Shown one piece after another: positions 42,941 to 52,202 of a stretch of 64,000 bases of DNA. Positions within the stretch are counted from its first letter, which is position 1, and each line of letters starts with the position of its first letter. The notes under the pieces were generated by a model. The model was not told the DNA's origin. It saw nothing but the letters and a program-made list of their open reading frames with translations, and searched no databases. Origin of the DNA: Prevotella sp. P3-122 (lineage in GTDB: Bacteria; Bacteroidota; Bacteroidia; Bacteroidales; Bacteroidaceae); contig NZ_NPJH01000076.1 of assembly GCF_002251365.1 (NCBI RefSeq), positions 1 through 64,000 of the forward strand, written 5' to 3'. Both the position numbers and the translations under genes were made by a program.

Positions 42941-43602
42941 ATAAACAGACATACAAAAAATGACTATTAAGGGAACGTCGAGGTACAAATATTTGCGCTT
43001 AAAACGCCTGATTATACAAAAAACTGAGTTTAGATACTACTATGTCTTGTGGTCGTTTCAATAAACAAAGGCGGCTTTACACTTGAAAAATCATCAAAAT
43101 TTCAAAGGTTAAATGAGGTATTGAACTATGCAGACTGCCCCGACCGCAATGGCCGGAGCTGTTTATTCAATGATTGTTATACATCGTCTATTTCCAAAAA
43201 TCATCCTGTTCCCAGTCGTTAGGAAATAATAAAATCAGTCTGAGTTTACGGTCAAAACGATACATGTACATCGCATTTTGGAAAGAGACATAGGATTTAT
43301 ATTGATGTTCGGTTTTAGAAAATTAAAGTAAGGGAAAAAGTATGCGGACAACCTGAAATAACCTAATATATGCCGATTTGAGCATTGCGAAGAGGCTTGG
43401 TTGCTTCTATCGGGTGTAAAGGTAATAGGCTTTTTCTATCTGCAAAAGATTTATGTCGTTTCGGACAATTTCGAGGCGATTTTTATTCAGCTCGCATCCG
43501 AATACATAAAAATAAATGGAAAATAATCCGCTAAAAACTTGTGTATGTGCAGATTATTTTGTATCTTTAATATGGCAAATACTAACTTGAAAATAACAGA
43601 AT
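42941..43602. other. AT-rich gene-poor interval
   Basis: No gene is assigned in these 660 nt. A minus-strand frame at 43188-43271 (27 aa from ATG, open further upstream, ending LFPNDWEQDDFWK) has protein-like composition and may be a fragment. A TATCTTTA box near 43560 could serve the small gene at 43603. The interval separates the plus-strand mobilisation operon from the convergent transfer operon. Confidence 0.4.
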
Positions 43603-43761
43603 ATGGAAATAATACTTCTACTATTGGTCGGATGGTGGCTGTCGGGAGTCCTGGGCTTCCGTGAGCGTAAGAAGCCACGACGCAAACGTAAGCGTTCATT
43701 CTGGAAACCGGACATGGACGAATATGACTGGGAAGAGTTCAACAAGAGGAATGGACGCTGA
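43603..43761 (+). CDS. small membrane protein with basic tail, 52 aa
   Basis: The frame encodes one transmembrane helix (MEIILLLLVGWWLSGVLGF), a strongly basic stretch (RERKKPRRKRKRSF) and an acidic end (DMDEYDWEEF). The charge pattern predicts an N-out/C-in topology. It lies alone in an AT-rich gap, after a possible -7 box. Function unknown; supported by composition. Confidence 0.5.
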   Translation: MEIILLLLVGWWLSGVLGFRERKKPRRKRKRSFWKPDMDEYDWEEFNKRNGR

Positions 43762-43837
43762 CACTTCCATGACTGCATAAAAAACAACCCGCCTAAGACA
43801 GGTCCCGGCGGATTGCGAAAGGTTTTACTGTGTTTAA

Positions 43838-45067
43838 TCAGCGGCTGCGGTGAGTCCCTTGGAACGGCACTTCCTCGTCCTCACGCATCATGTCGAAAGG
43901 TGTATCCTCTATATGAACGACCTCTGTCGTGTTGCCGTCATTGTCGATGTCATAGACATCAGGGTATTCGGTCGTATGTCCGGGAGTGGCTTGGTAGCTG
44001 TCTATCTGTCCTTGAACAATGTCGATGCGGTGGCTTATCATGGAAGTTGCACGACGTACATCTTGCAGGGTTGTCTTGATGAACTCGGGGGATTCCTTGA
44101 GGCTATCGAGCCATGACTTGAGGTATGCTGCTGATTCATCCTTGACATTCTTCACGATGCCGTAGCGCGAAGCTACAAGGGCACTGCCTAACTCAGCCAC
44201 AAGTTCCTCACGGGCATAATCATCCGAACCGAATGTCGTTGGCTTCAGCCTGTTGAGACGGTCTTCGGACCCAGTCGAATGTGTCATTTCGTGGAACGCC
44301 GTTCCATAGAACGCCTCCCCGTTGATGAACTGCGATTTCTCCGGCAGAACTATCTCATCCTTTGATATGGAATAGTATGCCTGGTCCTGATGTGTCGGTT
44401 TAATGGGGCACAGCCACAGCCCATGTTTGATTATCTCATCCATGGCAGGAAAAGAGAATTTCTCACTATCAAGGGATGCCGGTCTGGTGATCTGGTTCTG
44501 TGCTTCCAACTTAGCATACAGTTCAGGACGGGCCTCTTTCAGGTTGGTCTGATCCACGTTGAACACATTATATACGTTCAGCTTCGGATAGACATTATAC
44601 TGTTTTTTCTCTTCCTCGGAGAGTCTCTTGTAATCCTCGTATTTGATTTTCTCTTTGGTCTCGCGGTTCACGACCGTAAAGCTGGTGAGGAATATCGGGA
44701 ATGACTTCTCTCCCTTGTTGACTGTGACGGCCGGGAGTTTCTCTCCGTTCCCATCCACCAGCGGCTTGCGGCTGCCGTCCTTCCCTACGGAGTAATTCAT
44801 GCCGGTTACACGGTTGAAAGTACAGAACACAGGAAGCTGGTAGTTGTTCTTCTCACATAGGAGCATGAGCATCACGGCGTTCATACCGTTATACTCCCTC
44901 CCGTTCAGGTTCTTGGGCCATTTCAGGCTGCCCTCGGTAAACCAAGGTTTATGCCAATCAGATTGGAGATTTTTTATTTTCTCCACCATCAGGTCTGCGA
45001 ATCTGTAGAGAGCACGGTCTTCGGCACTGCGTCCGTCACCGTTGTCGTTGTATTTCCTGTATGCCAT
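43838..45067 (-). CDS. ardC: ArdC-family anti-restriction protein, metallopeptidase-type
   Basis: The 409-aa protein has the ArdC N-terminal ssDNA-binding domain (1-130; W47-P51 and GMNAVMLMLLCEKNN) and a zincin-type C-domain with HEMTH (H259, E260, H263) followed by STGSEDRL and a conserved Glu in REELVAELGSAL. All metal ligands are present. ArdC protects incoming plasmid DNA from restriction. The start at 45067 follows the OB-fold gene's stop; a longer frame would overlap it. Last gene of the long transfer operon. Confidence 0.92.
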   Translation of the reverse strand: MAYRKYNDNGDGRSAEDRALYRFADLMVEKIKNLQSDWHKPWFTEGSLKWPKNLNGREYNGMNAVMLMLLCEKNNYQLPVFCTFNRVTGMNYSVGKDGSRKPLVDGNGEKLPAVTVNKGEKSFPIFLTSFTVVNRETKEKIKYEDYKRLSEEEKKQYNVYPKLNVYNVFNVDQTNLKEARPELYAKLEAQNQITRPASLDSEKFSFPAMDEIIKHGLWLCPIKPTHQDQAYYSISKDEIVLPEKSQFINGEAFYGTAFHEMTHSTGSEDRLNRLKPTTFGSDDYAREELVAELGSALVASRYGIVKNVKDESAAYLKSWLDSLKESPEFIKTTLQDVRRATSMISHRIDIVQGQIDSYQATPGHTTEYPDVYDIDNDGNTTEVVHIEDTPFDMMREDEEVPFQGTHRSR

Positions 45068-45068
45068 A

Positions 45069-45707
45069 TCAGAACGGTGGGTTTTCGTTGTCCTTTGTCT
45101 GTGGGAATGGCTGGCGTTCCCACGGTTTGACCTCTTCCAGACGGCAGTCAAGGTCAATACGTCCATTGTATGCCGATACCGTCAGCTTACCGGTGGCATG
45201 TATCTTCGCTTTGGCTTCGAGGAATGCTTCTTTGACGTAATCGAACTTGATGAAGCGTACCCATGTAAACTGCAGGGCATCCCCGGACTTTTCTGTGGAA
45301 TATGCCGAAAACGACACATATTTCCTGTCTTTCTTGTCGGTTTTCTCATCGACACCCTTGCCGACTGTACCCTTGAACTCCATAGTGCCTTCAATGGCAT
45401 CCTTGGACGATTCGGGGCTGAGATTCACCGTGTCTGCATGGAAATTGAAATAGAGGTTGTCGCCGGTCTTTCGGAAGGTCAGTGTTCCCGTCGCTTCTAT
45501 ACGTGTTCCTGCTGCAAGGGAAGGCAGCTCTGATTCCTCCCCGTCCTTGCTTACGGATATGGACAGTTCCTTGCCCGGCATATTGTTACGCGAACCGGGA
45601 ACAGAGAGTTTAACAAGGAAACCAATGAATTTGTTACCGTCACCAGACACACGGATTGTTGCCGGTTTGCTGATGATGCCGTTGATTGTTGCTTGTACTT
45701 TAATCAT
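45069..45707 (-). CDS. OB-fold single-stranded DNA-binding-like protein, 212 aa
   Basis: Two similar beta-barrel halves are visible: residues 1-85 (KVQATINGIISKPATIRVSG, RIEATGTLTFRKTGDN) and 100-190 (EGTMEFKGTVGKG, KIHATGKLTVSAYNGR), with an acidic Pro-rich end (DNENPPF) resembling an SSB tail. It abuts ArdC. It may coat single-stranded DNA during transfer, distinct from the SSB of the left region. The fold is inferred from strand pattern. Confidence 0.68.
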   Translation of the reverse strand: MIKVQATINGIISKPATIRVSGDGNKFIGFLVKLSVPGSRNNMPGKELSISVSKDGEESELPSLAAGTRIEATGTLTFRKTGDNLYFNFHADTVNLSPESSKDAIEGTMEFKGTVGKGVDEKTDKKDRKYVSFSAYSTEKSGDALQFTWVRFIKFDYVKEAFLEAKAKIHATGKLTVSAYNGRIDLDCRLEEVKPWERQPFPQTKDNENPPF

Positions 45708-45728
45708 ACTGTTTTGTTTTAATGGTGA

Positions 45729-47297
45729 TTATCTGATTGAAATATTCTCTGATTGTGACTGCTGCGATATTCCCTGACAGTAATCCTGCGACAACTGGGC
45801 GTTGAGCGCGATATTACCGATGATACCGGAAATACGTTCTTTCTTTTCGTCAGCGGTCAGGGTACTGTCTGACAGGACGAGGTTCATACGGTTCATGTCT
45901 GACGAAGACAGCTGTGCCGTGAAACGGTTTGTTCCGGTATCTACGGACAGTAGCGGAGTTTCGCCCTCCTTGACCATAAGCGTGCATTCTCTCATTCCCT
46001 GCACAAGCGGTGTAAGGTCTATGCGCTTGTCGATGGCAGCGGCTGTTGCAGATGCCATTTTCTCTTCTTCCGTCTTGTTATCTATCTGCACGGCCAATGC
46101 CATAAGGGAAGTGAATAACGTCATTACCATCTCCATCACCGGGTCCTGGCCGTTTCCGCCCATGCTGATGCCGCTGTCCTCGGATGAAAGCAGCTTCTTC
46201 ATCCATTCTTCCGGGGAAAGCGAGGTGTCTATTGCCGGACTGTCAGGGTTCTGGCTTTTGTATTTCGCCAACAGGTTCTGACCATCGTGCATGGCGGTGA
46301 GACGGATATTTCCTTTCTCTGCTATCTCCGCAAGATAAGCTGCGGGATCCATGTCCCTGGCCGTACCGTCCTCCGCTATCTGCTTCACGCCGAAATGCAG
46401 ATGCGGACCCGTGGTGCGTGTTCCTGTATTTCCGGAAACGCCTATCTGCTGTCCGGCATTTACTGTATCGCCGACCTTGACAGAAAATGAATTAAGGTGC
46501 AGGTAGCTGACCTGTACCTTGGCTCCGCCTTCACGAGTATATTCTACGGTGACGGACTTTCCACCGGCTGTGTTGGCGTTTTCATTCACCGCTACTACCT
46601 TGCCGTTCTTTTCCGTCGCCAGTACAGCCTCATTGTTACATTGTATGTCCATCCCCTTGTGCATCTGCTTTTTGGAAGGGTCTGTCGGGTCGGTACGCAT
46701 ACCGAAAGGCGATGTAACGAACAGGAACTCTTCACGTTTCAACGGGAAAGAGTAATCATGTTCCGCACTGTTGTTATTGCCGGACTGCAACTGTGGTGTT
46801 CTTTGCCCCGGTTTCAGCCCTTTGGCGTTCATCTCTTCCATTACCATACGGTCATAACGCTGGAGGTCGTTACGCTCGATAATGGATATAAGCGCGGGCG
46901 CATATTTCCCGGCCGTGGCATATCCGGCTTTGTCAAGACCCTGTGCCCATCCCCTGTAATCGTCCGCATCAAGTTTGAAACAGGATGCGTACCGGGAGTT
47001 TTCTTTCAGAAATCTGGAGTGATGGGCATAGGAATCGCCCACACTGTCGTAGCTGCAGAATTTCTCATTCGGCTTGTCATCGGTATAGAGACCGTATTTG
47101 CCACCACTGGCTATCCAAGACTGCGTTGCCTTGATGCCGAAATGGTTGTTCTCGTTCTGTGCGAGACGACTTTGGCCGCTTGCGCTCTCAAGGATGCCCT
47201 GGGCGAGTGTCACCGAAGCCGGTATGCCGTACAGACGCATCTGCTCCATCGCAAATTCCGCATATTTCTCTGCGTATGCCTGATTTTTTCCTGCCAT
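45729..47297 (-). CDS. glucosaminidase + M23 peptidase, conjugative cell-wall hydrolase
   Basis: The 522-aa protein has an N-terminal GH73 glucosaminidase domain (about 10-150; catalytic Glu in QGILESASGQS, E37) and an active M23 peptidase (about 190-320; H213, D217, H267, H299, H301). A long C-terminal tail follows. Such proteins open peptidoglycan for the transfer channel. No signal peptide is seen, so export may occur through the transfer system. Confidence 0.92.
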   Translation of the reverse strand: MAGKNQAYAEKYAEFAMEQMRLYGIPASVTLAQGILESASGQSRLAQNENNHFGIKATQSWIASGGKYGLYTDDKPNEKFCSYDSVGDSYAHHSRFLKENSRYASCFKLDADDYRGWAQGLDKAGYATAGKYAPALISIIERNDLQRYDRMVMEEMNAKGLKPGQRTPQLQSGNNNSAEHDYSFPLKREEFLFVTSPFGMRTDPTDPSKKQMHKGMDIQCNNEAVLATEKNGKVVAVNENANTAGGKSVTVEYTREGGAKVQVSYLHLNSFSVKVGDTVNAGQQIGVSGNTGTRTTGPHLHFGVKQIAEDGTARDMDPAAYLAEIAEKGNIRLTAMHDGQNLLAKYKSQNPDSPAIDTSLSPEEWMKKLLSSEDSGISMGGNGQDPVMEMVMTLFTSLMALAVQIDNKTEEEKMASATAAAIDKRIDLTPLVQGMRECTLMVKEGETPLLSVDTGTNRFTAQLSSSDMNRMNLVLSDSTLTADEKKERISGIIGNIALNAQLSQDYCQGISQQSQSENISIR

Positions 47298-47299
47298 AG

Positions 47300-49990
47300 C
47301 TACATTCTTATTCCTGTGTGACGTTCCATATTTTCCGCTCCGCTAACTGCATTCTGAGGAAGTGACATGCCGGCCTTTCTGTCAGCAGAAATGTTTTCAA
47401 CAGCATCGCAAATGGCGACCCTTGCTCCTGACCGCACGAGTCTCGGCAGATAGACATCCAGCATATCTGTCGGGAATGACACTTTCACGGCATGGGAATC
47501 TTCCCTTTGGTTTCCGAATTCGATTTTTTCAAGTCCCAGTGTCTTTTCCATCCTTGGCACATCATCCTGATAAGCCTCATAATTGCCGCCATGACGGAAC
47601 AGCAGGATGACATCGGGATGCTTTCCCTTCAACTCCTCATACTGCTGAAGTTCGGGACGTACCGCCGCCACATCAGGACGGACAACGGCAGCGTCCTCGT
47701 CCTGCTGCTTTTCTACGGTTTGTTCCTCCGTTTTCTGCATCAGAAGGTCGGCGAACAGGCTGGCGGCAAGGCAGGTCTTGTATTGGGCGACATCCTCCGC
47801 CACCCACATCCGCTGCCATTGCTGCTTGCTCACTTCACGGGGCTGCACCTTGTCGATGCCGTCGATTACGGGAACACACAATATCTTGTCGTCCTTGCTC
47901 TTGAACACGTTCACGCGCTTGATGCGCAGCGGGTCGATGCCGTCCGGCATGGCGCCGAACAGGTCAACCTTCAGGTTGGGTTCAGCCTGTGCGAGAGCAT
48001 AGTATTTCTGGGCCAGCTCGTTGCGTACCGCACCTGCGGCCACACGGTCATCCTGCTTGACGGTGGAGAAGAAGCGGTTGATGTCGTTCTTGTCCGGACG
48101 GATGCTGAACGACGGCTCGTTTTCAGGTTTGAGGTACAATGCCCAGCCACCGTCATCGTCACGGAGCATCTGGATTCGCTCGAACCGCACTTCCGTGGCG
48201 CGGCTTACAGCCTCGCTGACATCAAAAGAGGAAACATTCCTTATCTCCTTGCCGTCCAGCTTGGCCGAATACACCTGCTTGTCCGCAAAATAGGAATCAT
48301 CAGGATGGTAACGCAACTGCCCGTCCTTGTTATAGAACCTGACGTATGAGGCACCCTGTGCCATCAACGCGGCCGCTATCTTCTCTTTGTTGAATCCGGG
48401 GATGGTGTGTGACACCACCCTCGCTCCGGCTTCTTTGCGCTCATCGGCTGTCAGAACCTCGTCAGGTGACATCCAGTAGTTGCGGCGGTCGCCGTTGGGC
48501 ATCACGACATCGCCTCCTGAACGGGCTGAAGTGGGCAACACCACATCGGCAATCCCGGTGTTCTTGTCGAGTACCACCACAAACTCACGGCTGCGTTTGT
48601 CCGGAACGGCATTTATGTCATCGGCTATGACATGCGCGCCCTTTTCTTCCCATTCCTGCGGCAGCCATTCGGTACAGAGGCGGTGGATACGTGCTGCGGA
48701 ACCGGCGGCCTGTGTATAGGCGATATTGACAAGCTCAGGGTCGTCATGCTGCAGACGTGCATTGGTGAGCGCGTCCTGTGTCAGCGTGTCGTAATGTCCA
48801 AGTCCGTCAAAGCGGGCCAGAAACTCACGCTTGTCATCCTGTCCTCCCGGGAAATTGCGGTCGCTGATCTCCATGCCTCCCTTGCGGAGGATATCCTGCA
48901 ATACCAGAGCATCCGCAGCCGATACCTGCGGCCGTCCCTCTTCCTGCTTCCTGAGTTCCTCCGTCTGCTGCCTGTTGCGCTCATGGGCAGACTCCATACG
49001 TTCACCCTGCTCGGCCTTGCGGATAACATCGAGGGCGTTGTTCACATCGCTCTCCACAGCGTCTATCAGACAGGGATTCTCTTTCAGTTCCGCTGTCCAG
49101 TATTCCACCATGCCACGGCTTTCGGGCGACAGTTTCGCCGGCAGACCGAACTCCGCCATCTTCAGGCCGGAGGCAATCTCGGCGATAAGACGCTCATAGC
49201 GCAGGGCGTCACCTGACGGAGCTTTGCCGCCGTTCATCACCATGCCTTCCCTCGACATGCGCTCACGGTGGCCGGTGGCACTCACCACCTGACGCACCAG
49301 TTCCTGCACATAATCCATGTAATTGCCGAAATGCTTCTGGTCGGGAATATAGACGGCATCCTTGCCAGTGTCGTATGCCGCCGTTCCCGTGGTCGATTTC
49401 CTTATAGGCACAAGGTTCTGCGAAATCTGTTCTCGGAACCTGTTGACTGCGGAACGTGTCTGGCGTTCCTCCGCAAGGATATTGCCTCGGTCGGTTCGTC
49501 CGCCGAACTGCAGTCGCAGCTTCTCGAACTCCTTTTCATCCACATGGGGAAGAGTGGTCTGCTCCACATTGAAAAGTGTATGTATCTCACGTTTTCTTAC
49601 AGCCTTGTACTGTTCCTGTTGCACAGGCGGAAGGCTGCGGTAGTCGTCACGGGATATGATGTCCTTCTCGTCGTGCTTGTTGACGTATGAGTCCCACCGG
49701 TACCAGTTCATCGGTACGGAGCGTTCGTCCTTGAGGACGGATTCGCCGCGTTTCCTTGCTTCCGAAAACGTGGTGTACAAGGCGGTGGAATATCCATGGC
49801 TGTCAGCGTCGAGCATCAGCGTGAGACTGTTGAACGGGCTGAGTGCAGCCCCTTTGGGATAGATTTTCGGAGAGAGGCGTCCCGACACGTTCAGCCAGTA
49901 TCCTTCCGTCGATGCCCCGTTTAGAGCATTTGACAGCAGCTCCACCTGTCTGGCGGCCGCCGTCTGTTCCTGAGGTGTCTTTTCTTTCAT
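47300..49990 (-). CDS. pseudo-ArdC / MutS domain I fusion, 896 aa
   Basis: Residues about 90-300 are homologous in layout to ArdC (REIHTLFNVEQTTLPHV, GKDAVYIPDQKHF, ATGHRERM, RYERLIAEIASGL), but the zinc motif HEMTH is replaced by RQVVS (233-237), so it cannot be a zincin. The middle (about 370-740) is a DUF3945-like mosaic. The C-terminus (about 782-862; HPDVILLFRHGGNYEAYQDD ... LPRLVRSGARVAICD) matches MutS domain I, the mismatch-binding N-domain. The combination suggests a DNA-binding scaffold protecting or inspecting transferred DNA. Domains are clear, role unknown. Confidence 0.8.
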   Translation of the reverse strand: MKEKTPQEQTAAARQVELLSNALNGASTEGYWLNVSGRLSPKIYPKGAALSPFNSLTLMLDADSHGYSTALYTTFSEARKRGESVLKDERSVPMNWYRWDSYVNKHDEKDIISRDDYRSLPPVQQEQYKAVRKREIHTLFNVEQTTLPHVDEKEFEKLRLQFGGRTDRGNILAEERQTRSAVNRFREQISQNLVPIRKSTTGTAAYDTGKDAVYIPDQKHFGNYMDYVQELVRQVVSATGHRERMSREGMVMNGGKAPSGDALRYERLIAEIASGLKMAEFGLPAKLSPESRGMVEYWTAELKENPCLIDAVESDVNNALDVIRKAEQGERMESAHERNRQQTEELRKQEEGRPQVSAADALVLQDILRKGGMEISDRNFPGGQDDKREFLARFDGLGHYDTLTQDALTNARLQHDDPELVNIAYTQAAGSAARIHRLCTEWLPQEWEEKGAHVIADDINAVPDKRSREFVVVLDKNTGIADVVLPTSARSGGDVVMPNGDRRNYWMSPDEVLTADERKEAGARVVSHTIPGFNKEKIAAALMAQGASYVRFYNKDGQLRYHPDDSYFADKQVYSAKLDGKEIRNVSSFDVSEAVSRATEVRFERIQMLRDDDGGWALYLKPENEPSFSIRPDKNDINRFFSTVKQDDRVAAGAVRNELAQKYYALAQAEPNLKVDLFGAMPDGIDPLRIKRVNVFKSKDDKILCVPVIDGIDKVQPREVSKQQWQRMWVAEDVAQYKTCLAASLFADLLMQKTEEQTVEKQQDEDAAVVRPDVAAVRPELQQYEELKGKHPDVILLFRHGGNYEAYQDDVPRMEKTLGLEKIEFGNQREDSHAVKVSFPTDMLDVYLPRLVRSGARVAICDAVENISADRKAGMSLPQNAVSGAENMERHTGIRM

Positions 49991-50012
49991 TGCTATATAT
50001 TGATGTATTGGT

Positions 50013-51878
50013 TTATCTGAGGATTATGCCGCGTTCCTGCTGTCGTTCCTGTTCGATCTCCAGACTGCGGTAATTGTCTTCCGCCATCGCCTTCATGCGG
50101 TCGTGACGGGCGAGCACCGCATTGGCAAGCGTATTCAAAGGCAATGCTCCGGCGGCGTATGCCTGCGCCGCGTTTTCGGGCAGCATCACCGAGCAAGGCA
50201 CGTTGTCAATGGTGGCTATCAACGTGTTGCCACGGATAACAGCGCCGGATATGCGTGGATTCAGCTCTTCATCGTCATACTGCCTGTAGCGGACGGTCGG
50301 ACGGTGTCCGTCCTGTTCACGCTCTATCGCCTCATGCCCGATCTTGTTTACAAGGTTGGCACCGCCCATGCCTATCAGCACCATCTTCAGCAGAGGATTC
50401 CTGACGAACATTCCTACCAGTATGGAAGCCAAAGGCAACATTCCGCTTTTTAGGTTTAAGGAGGTGGTCTTTCCGGTGAACAGTCCAACAAGCATGTCCG
50501 GCAGCATGGCTATTACATAAGGAAGGTTGCGCCCTATGTCACCGATGCCATCCAGTCCGACAGATTGGAGAAGATGCGCCCAGCCGTCGTTATTGTCTTG
50601 TGCCTGTGTCACCTTTTCCCTTTCTTCACCGTTGTCCTCATTTTCTTGAGTGTTATCGTTTGTCGTTTCCTGTCCACGTGATTCAGCTTTTTCTTCTGTG
50701 GCGGTACTTTCCTGTTGTGCTTTCTGTGCCTGCTCCCTGTCATGCTGCGTTTTCCAGTCAAGGTATGCCTGTTCCTGACCGGGAGCGATGACAGACGGCA
50801 CGTTGGCGAAGTTCTTTCCACGATCTGCCGTCTGAGGTTTGCCAAGAGTTATCGGAGAGAACTTGAAAGGAATAAGTCCTTTTCCTTGATTCAAAAAAGG
50901 ATTCTGCAAATTGCCGAGGTTCCAGTCCATCTCCCATGCGGGCTTTTCTTTCAGAATGAGCATCTTTTTGGACAGAGTGCCGTTGACCGACTGGATATAG
51001 TTGCTCTCGTATGTCTTGATGCGCAAACTCTCCTTGCGTATATCCGATAGTGTATCGCCATTGCCAAACAGTCCCGTGCTGACGCATTGGTCAACGGTCA
51101 GTCCCTGTTTCTGCTGTTTCTTGTCAAGTACGGACTCAAGCCCGGAAAACACGACTTCCGCACCGGCAAGTCTGGCAAGCGAGCCCCATGAGTACACGCC
51201 GCCAAAAGTCACCACATCTGCAGCGAAGCTCACACCCTTAGCCGTGCCTTTTTCCGCTTTCGACGGTTTGTATATGGCCTCACCCCGTTCCTCTATCTCA
51301 CGCTGCAACGGTGACTTCATCATTTCCTGTGGCAATCCGAAAAGGCTGCCAGCTGCCCCCTTGCGGATGATATAGTCGAAAGAACCTTTGGGCATCTGCT
51401 CACGCACCATGCGGTCAACCATCATCTGCTCGACACGGTGATCGACATAGGCGAGTGCCAGATCCGAACCGATTTTTGCGGAAAGCTCGTCATAACGCTT
51501 GCGTCCCACTTCAGCCACTACCGCATTGCGCCATTCCCCGGCAAGACGCTGGAGGTCGGCCACGAAATCCTTGTTGCCGAGTATGCTCTCCTTGCACATC
51601 CCCACATAATCCTCCGCGGTCTTGGAACATTCCTTTCCGGTAAGCCGTAGGTACTGCATGGTATCATCAGGACCCGGTATGCCTGCGGAAGAGGATGATT
51701 GTGCAAGCGACCGCATGATGCCGGCAAACGAAGTGGAATAGTCCGCTATCTCTTTTGCCTGTGCCGCCTGCAATGCAGACTTCTCCCGGTTCATGACCGG
51801 CACGAAATGTGCGTTGAAATAGCTGCTAAGGCAGTATTCCACCTCCGACAGCCTTTTTGTATTTTTCGGTTGCGCCAT
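50013..51878 (-). CDS. large transfer-operon protein with central hydrophobic region, 621 aa
   Basis: The N-terminal 250 residues are helical (VEYCLSSYFNAHFVPVMNREK; VEQMMVDRMVREQMPKGSFD). A Gln/Glu-rich disordered linker (about 370-430) follows, then hydrophobic stretches (LPYVIAMLPDMLVGLF; MLPLASILVGMFV; LLKMVLIGMGGANLV) and a helical end. No family is recognised. It starts one base into the upstream gene's stop, so it is coupled. Confidence 0.65.
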   Translation of the reverse strand: MAQPKNTKRLSEVEYCLSSYFNAHFVPVMNREKSALQAAQAKEIADYSTSFAGIMRSLAQSSSSAGIPGPDDTMQYLRLTGKECSKTAEDYVGMCKESILGNKDFVADLQRLAGEWRNAVVAEVGRKRYDELSAKIGSDLALAYVDHRVEQMMVDRMVREQMPKGSFDYIIRKGAAGSLFGLPQEMMKSPLQREIEERGEAIYKPSKAEKGTAKGVSFAADVVTFGGVYSWGSLARLAGAEVVFSGLESVLDKKQQKQGLTVDQCVSTGLFGNGDTLSDIRKESLRIKTYESNYIQSVNGTLSKKMLILKEKPAWEMDWNLGNLQNPFLNQGKGLIPFKFSPITLGKPQTADRGKNFANVPSVIAPGQEQAYLDWKTQHDREQAQKAQQESTATEEKAESRGQETTNDNTQENEDNGEEREKVTQAQDNNDGWAHLLQSVGLDGIGDIGRNLPYVIAMLPDMLVGLFTGKTTSLNLKSGMLPLASILVGMFVRNPLLKMVLIGMGGANLVNKIGHEAIEREQDGHRPTVRYRQYDDEELNPRISGAVIRGNTLIATIDNVPCSVMLPENAAQAYAAGALPLNTLANAVLARHDRMKAMAEDNYRSLEIEQERQQERGIILR

Positions 51879-52202
51879 TATGATATGTTCAGTTGTTTCA
51901 ATAAATTTTCTTTTGTCTGCTCGATGGCATTGTGATACACCTCCATCTGTTTGGGATAATACTCTTCAAGCATCCTCTCTTTGTCTATCCGGTCAAGCAG
52001 GAACTGTATCGCACATTCACGCTCTATCTCTACGGCCGCCTCACCGTCTTCCGAACCGTTGAACCAGGCTTTCGTCCACCAGCGTATGCCAGACCTGTCA
52101 GGATAGACAGTCACCTGCCGCTGGATGTCGAAGCTCCGCACGTCGATGTCAAGGTCGACAAGCGGGTCTATGATTCCGGCGGTGGCGACGGCTTCGTCAT
52201 AG
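51878..52202 (-). CDS. C-terminal half of a frameshifted protein (continuation of the M23-like gene)
   Basis: This frame continues directly from the M23-like gene if one base is gained in its A9 run (52203-52211): the product would read ...KKKSYDEAVATAGIIDPLVDLDID... and run on without a stop to LLKQLNIS. A GTG at 52141 could give an independent 87-aa protein. The continuity of a protein-like sequence across the junction shows that the two parts belong together. Either slippage joins them, or the gene is broken. Confidence 0.6.
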
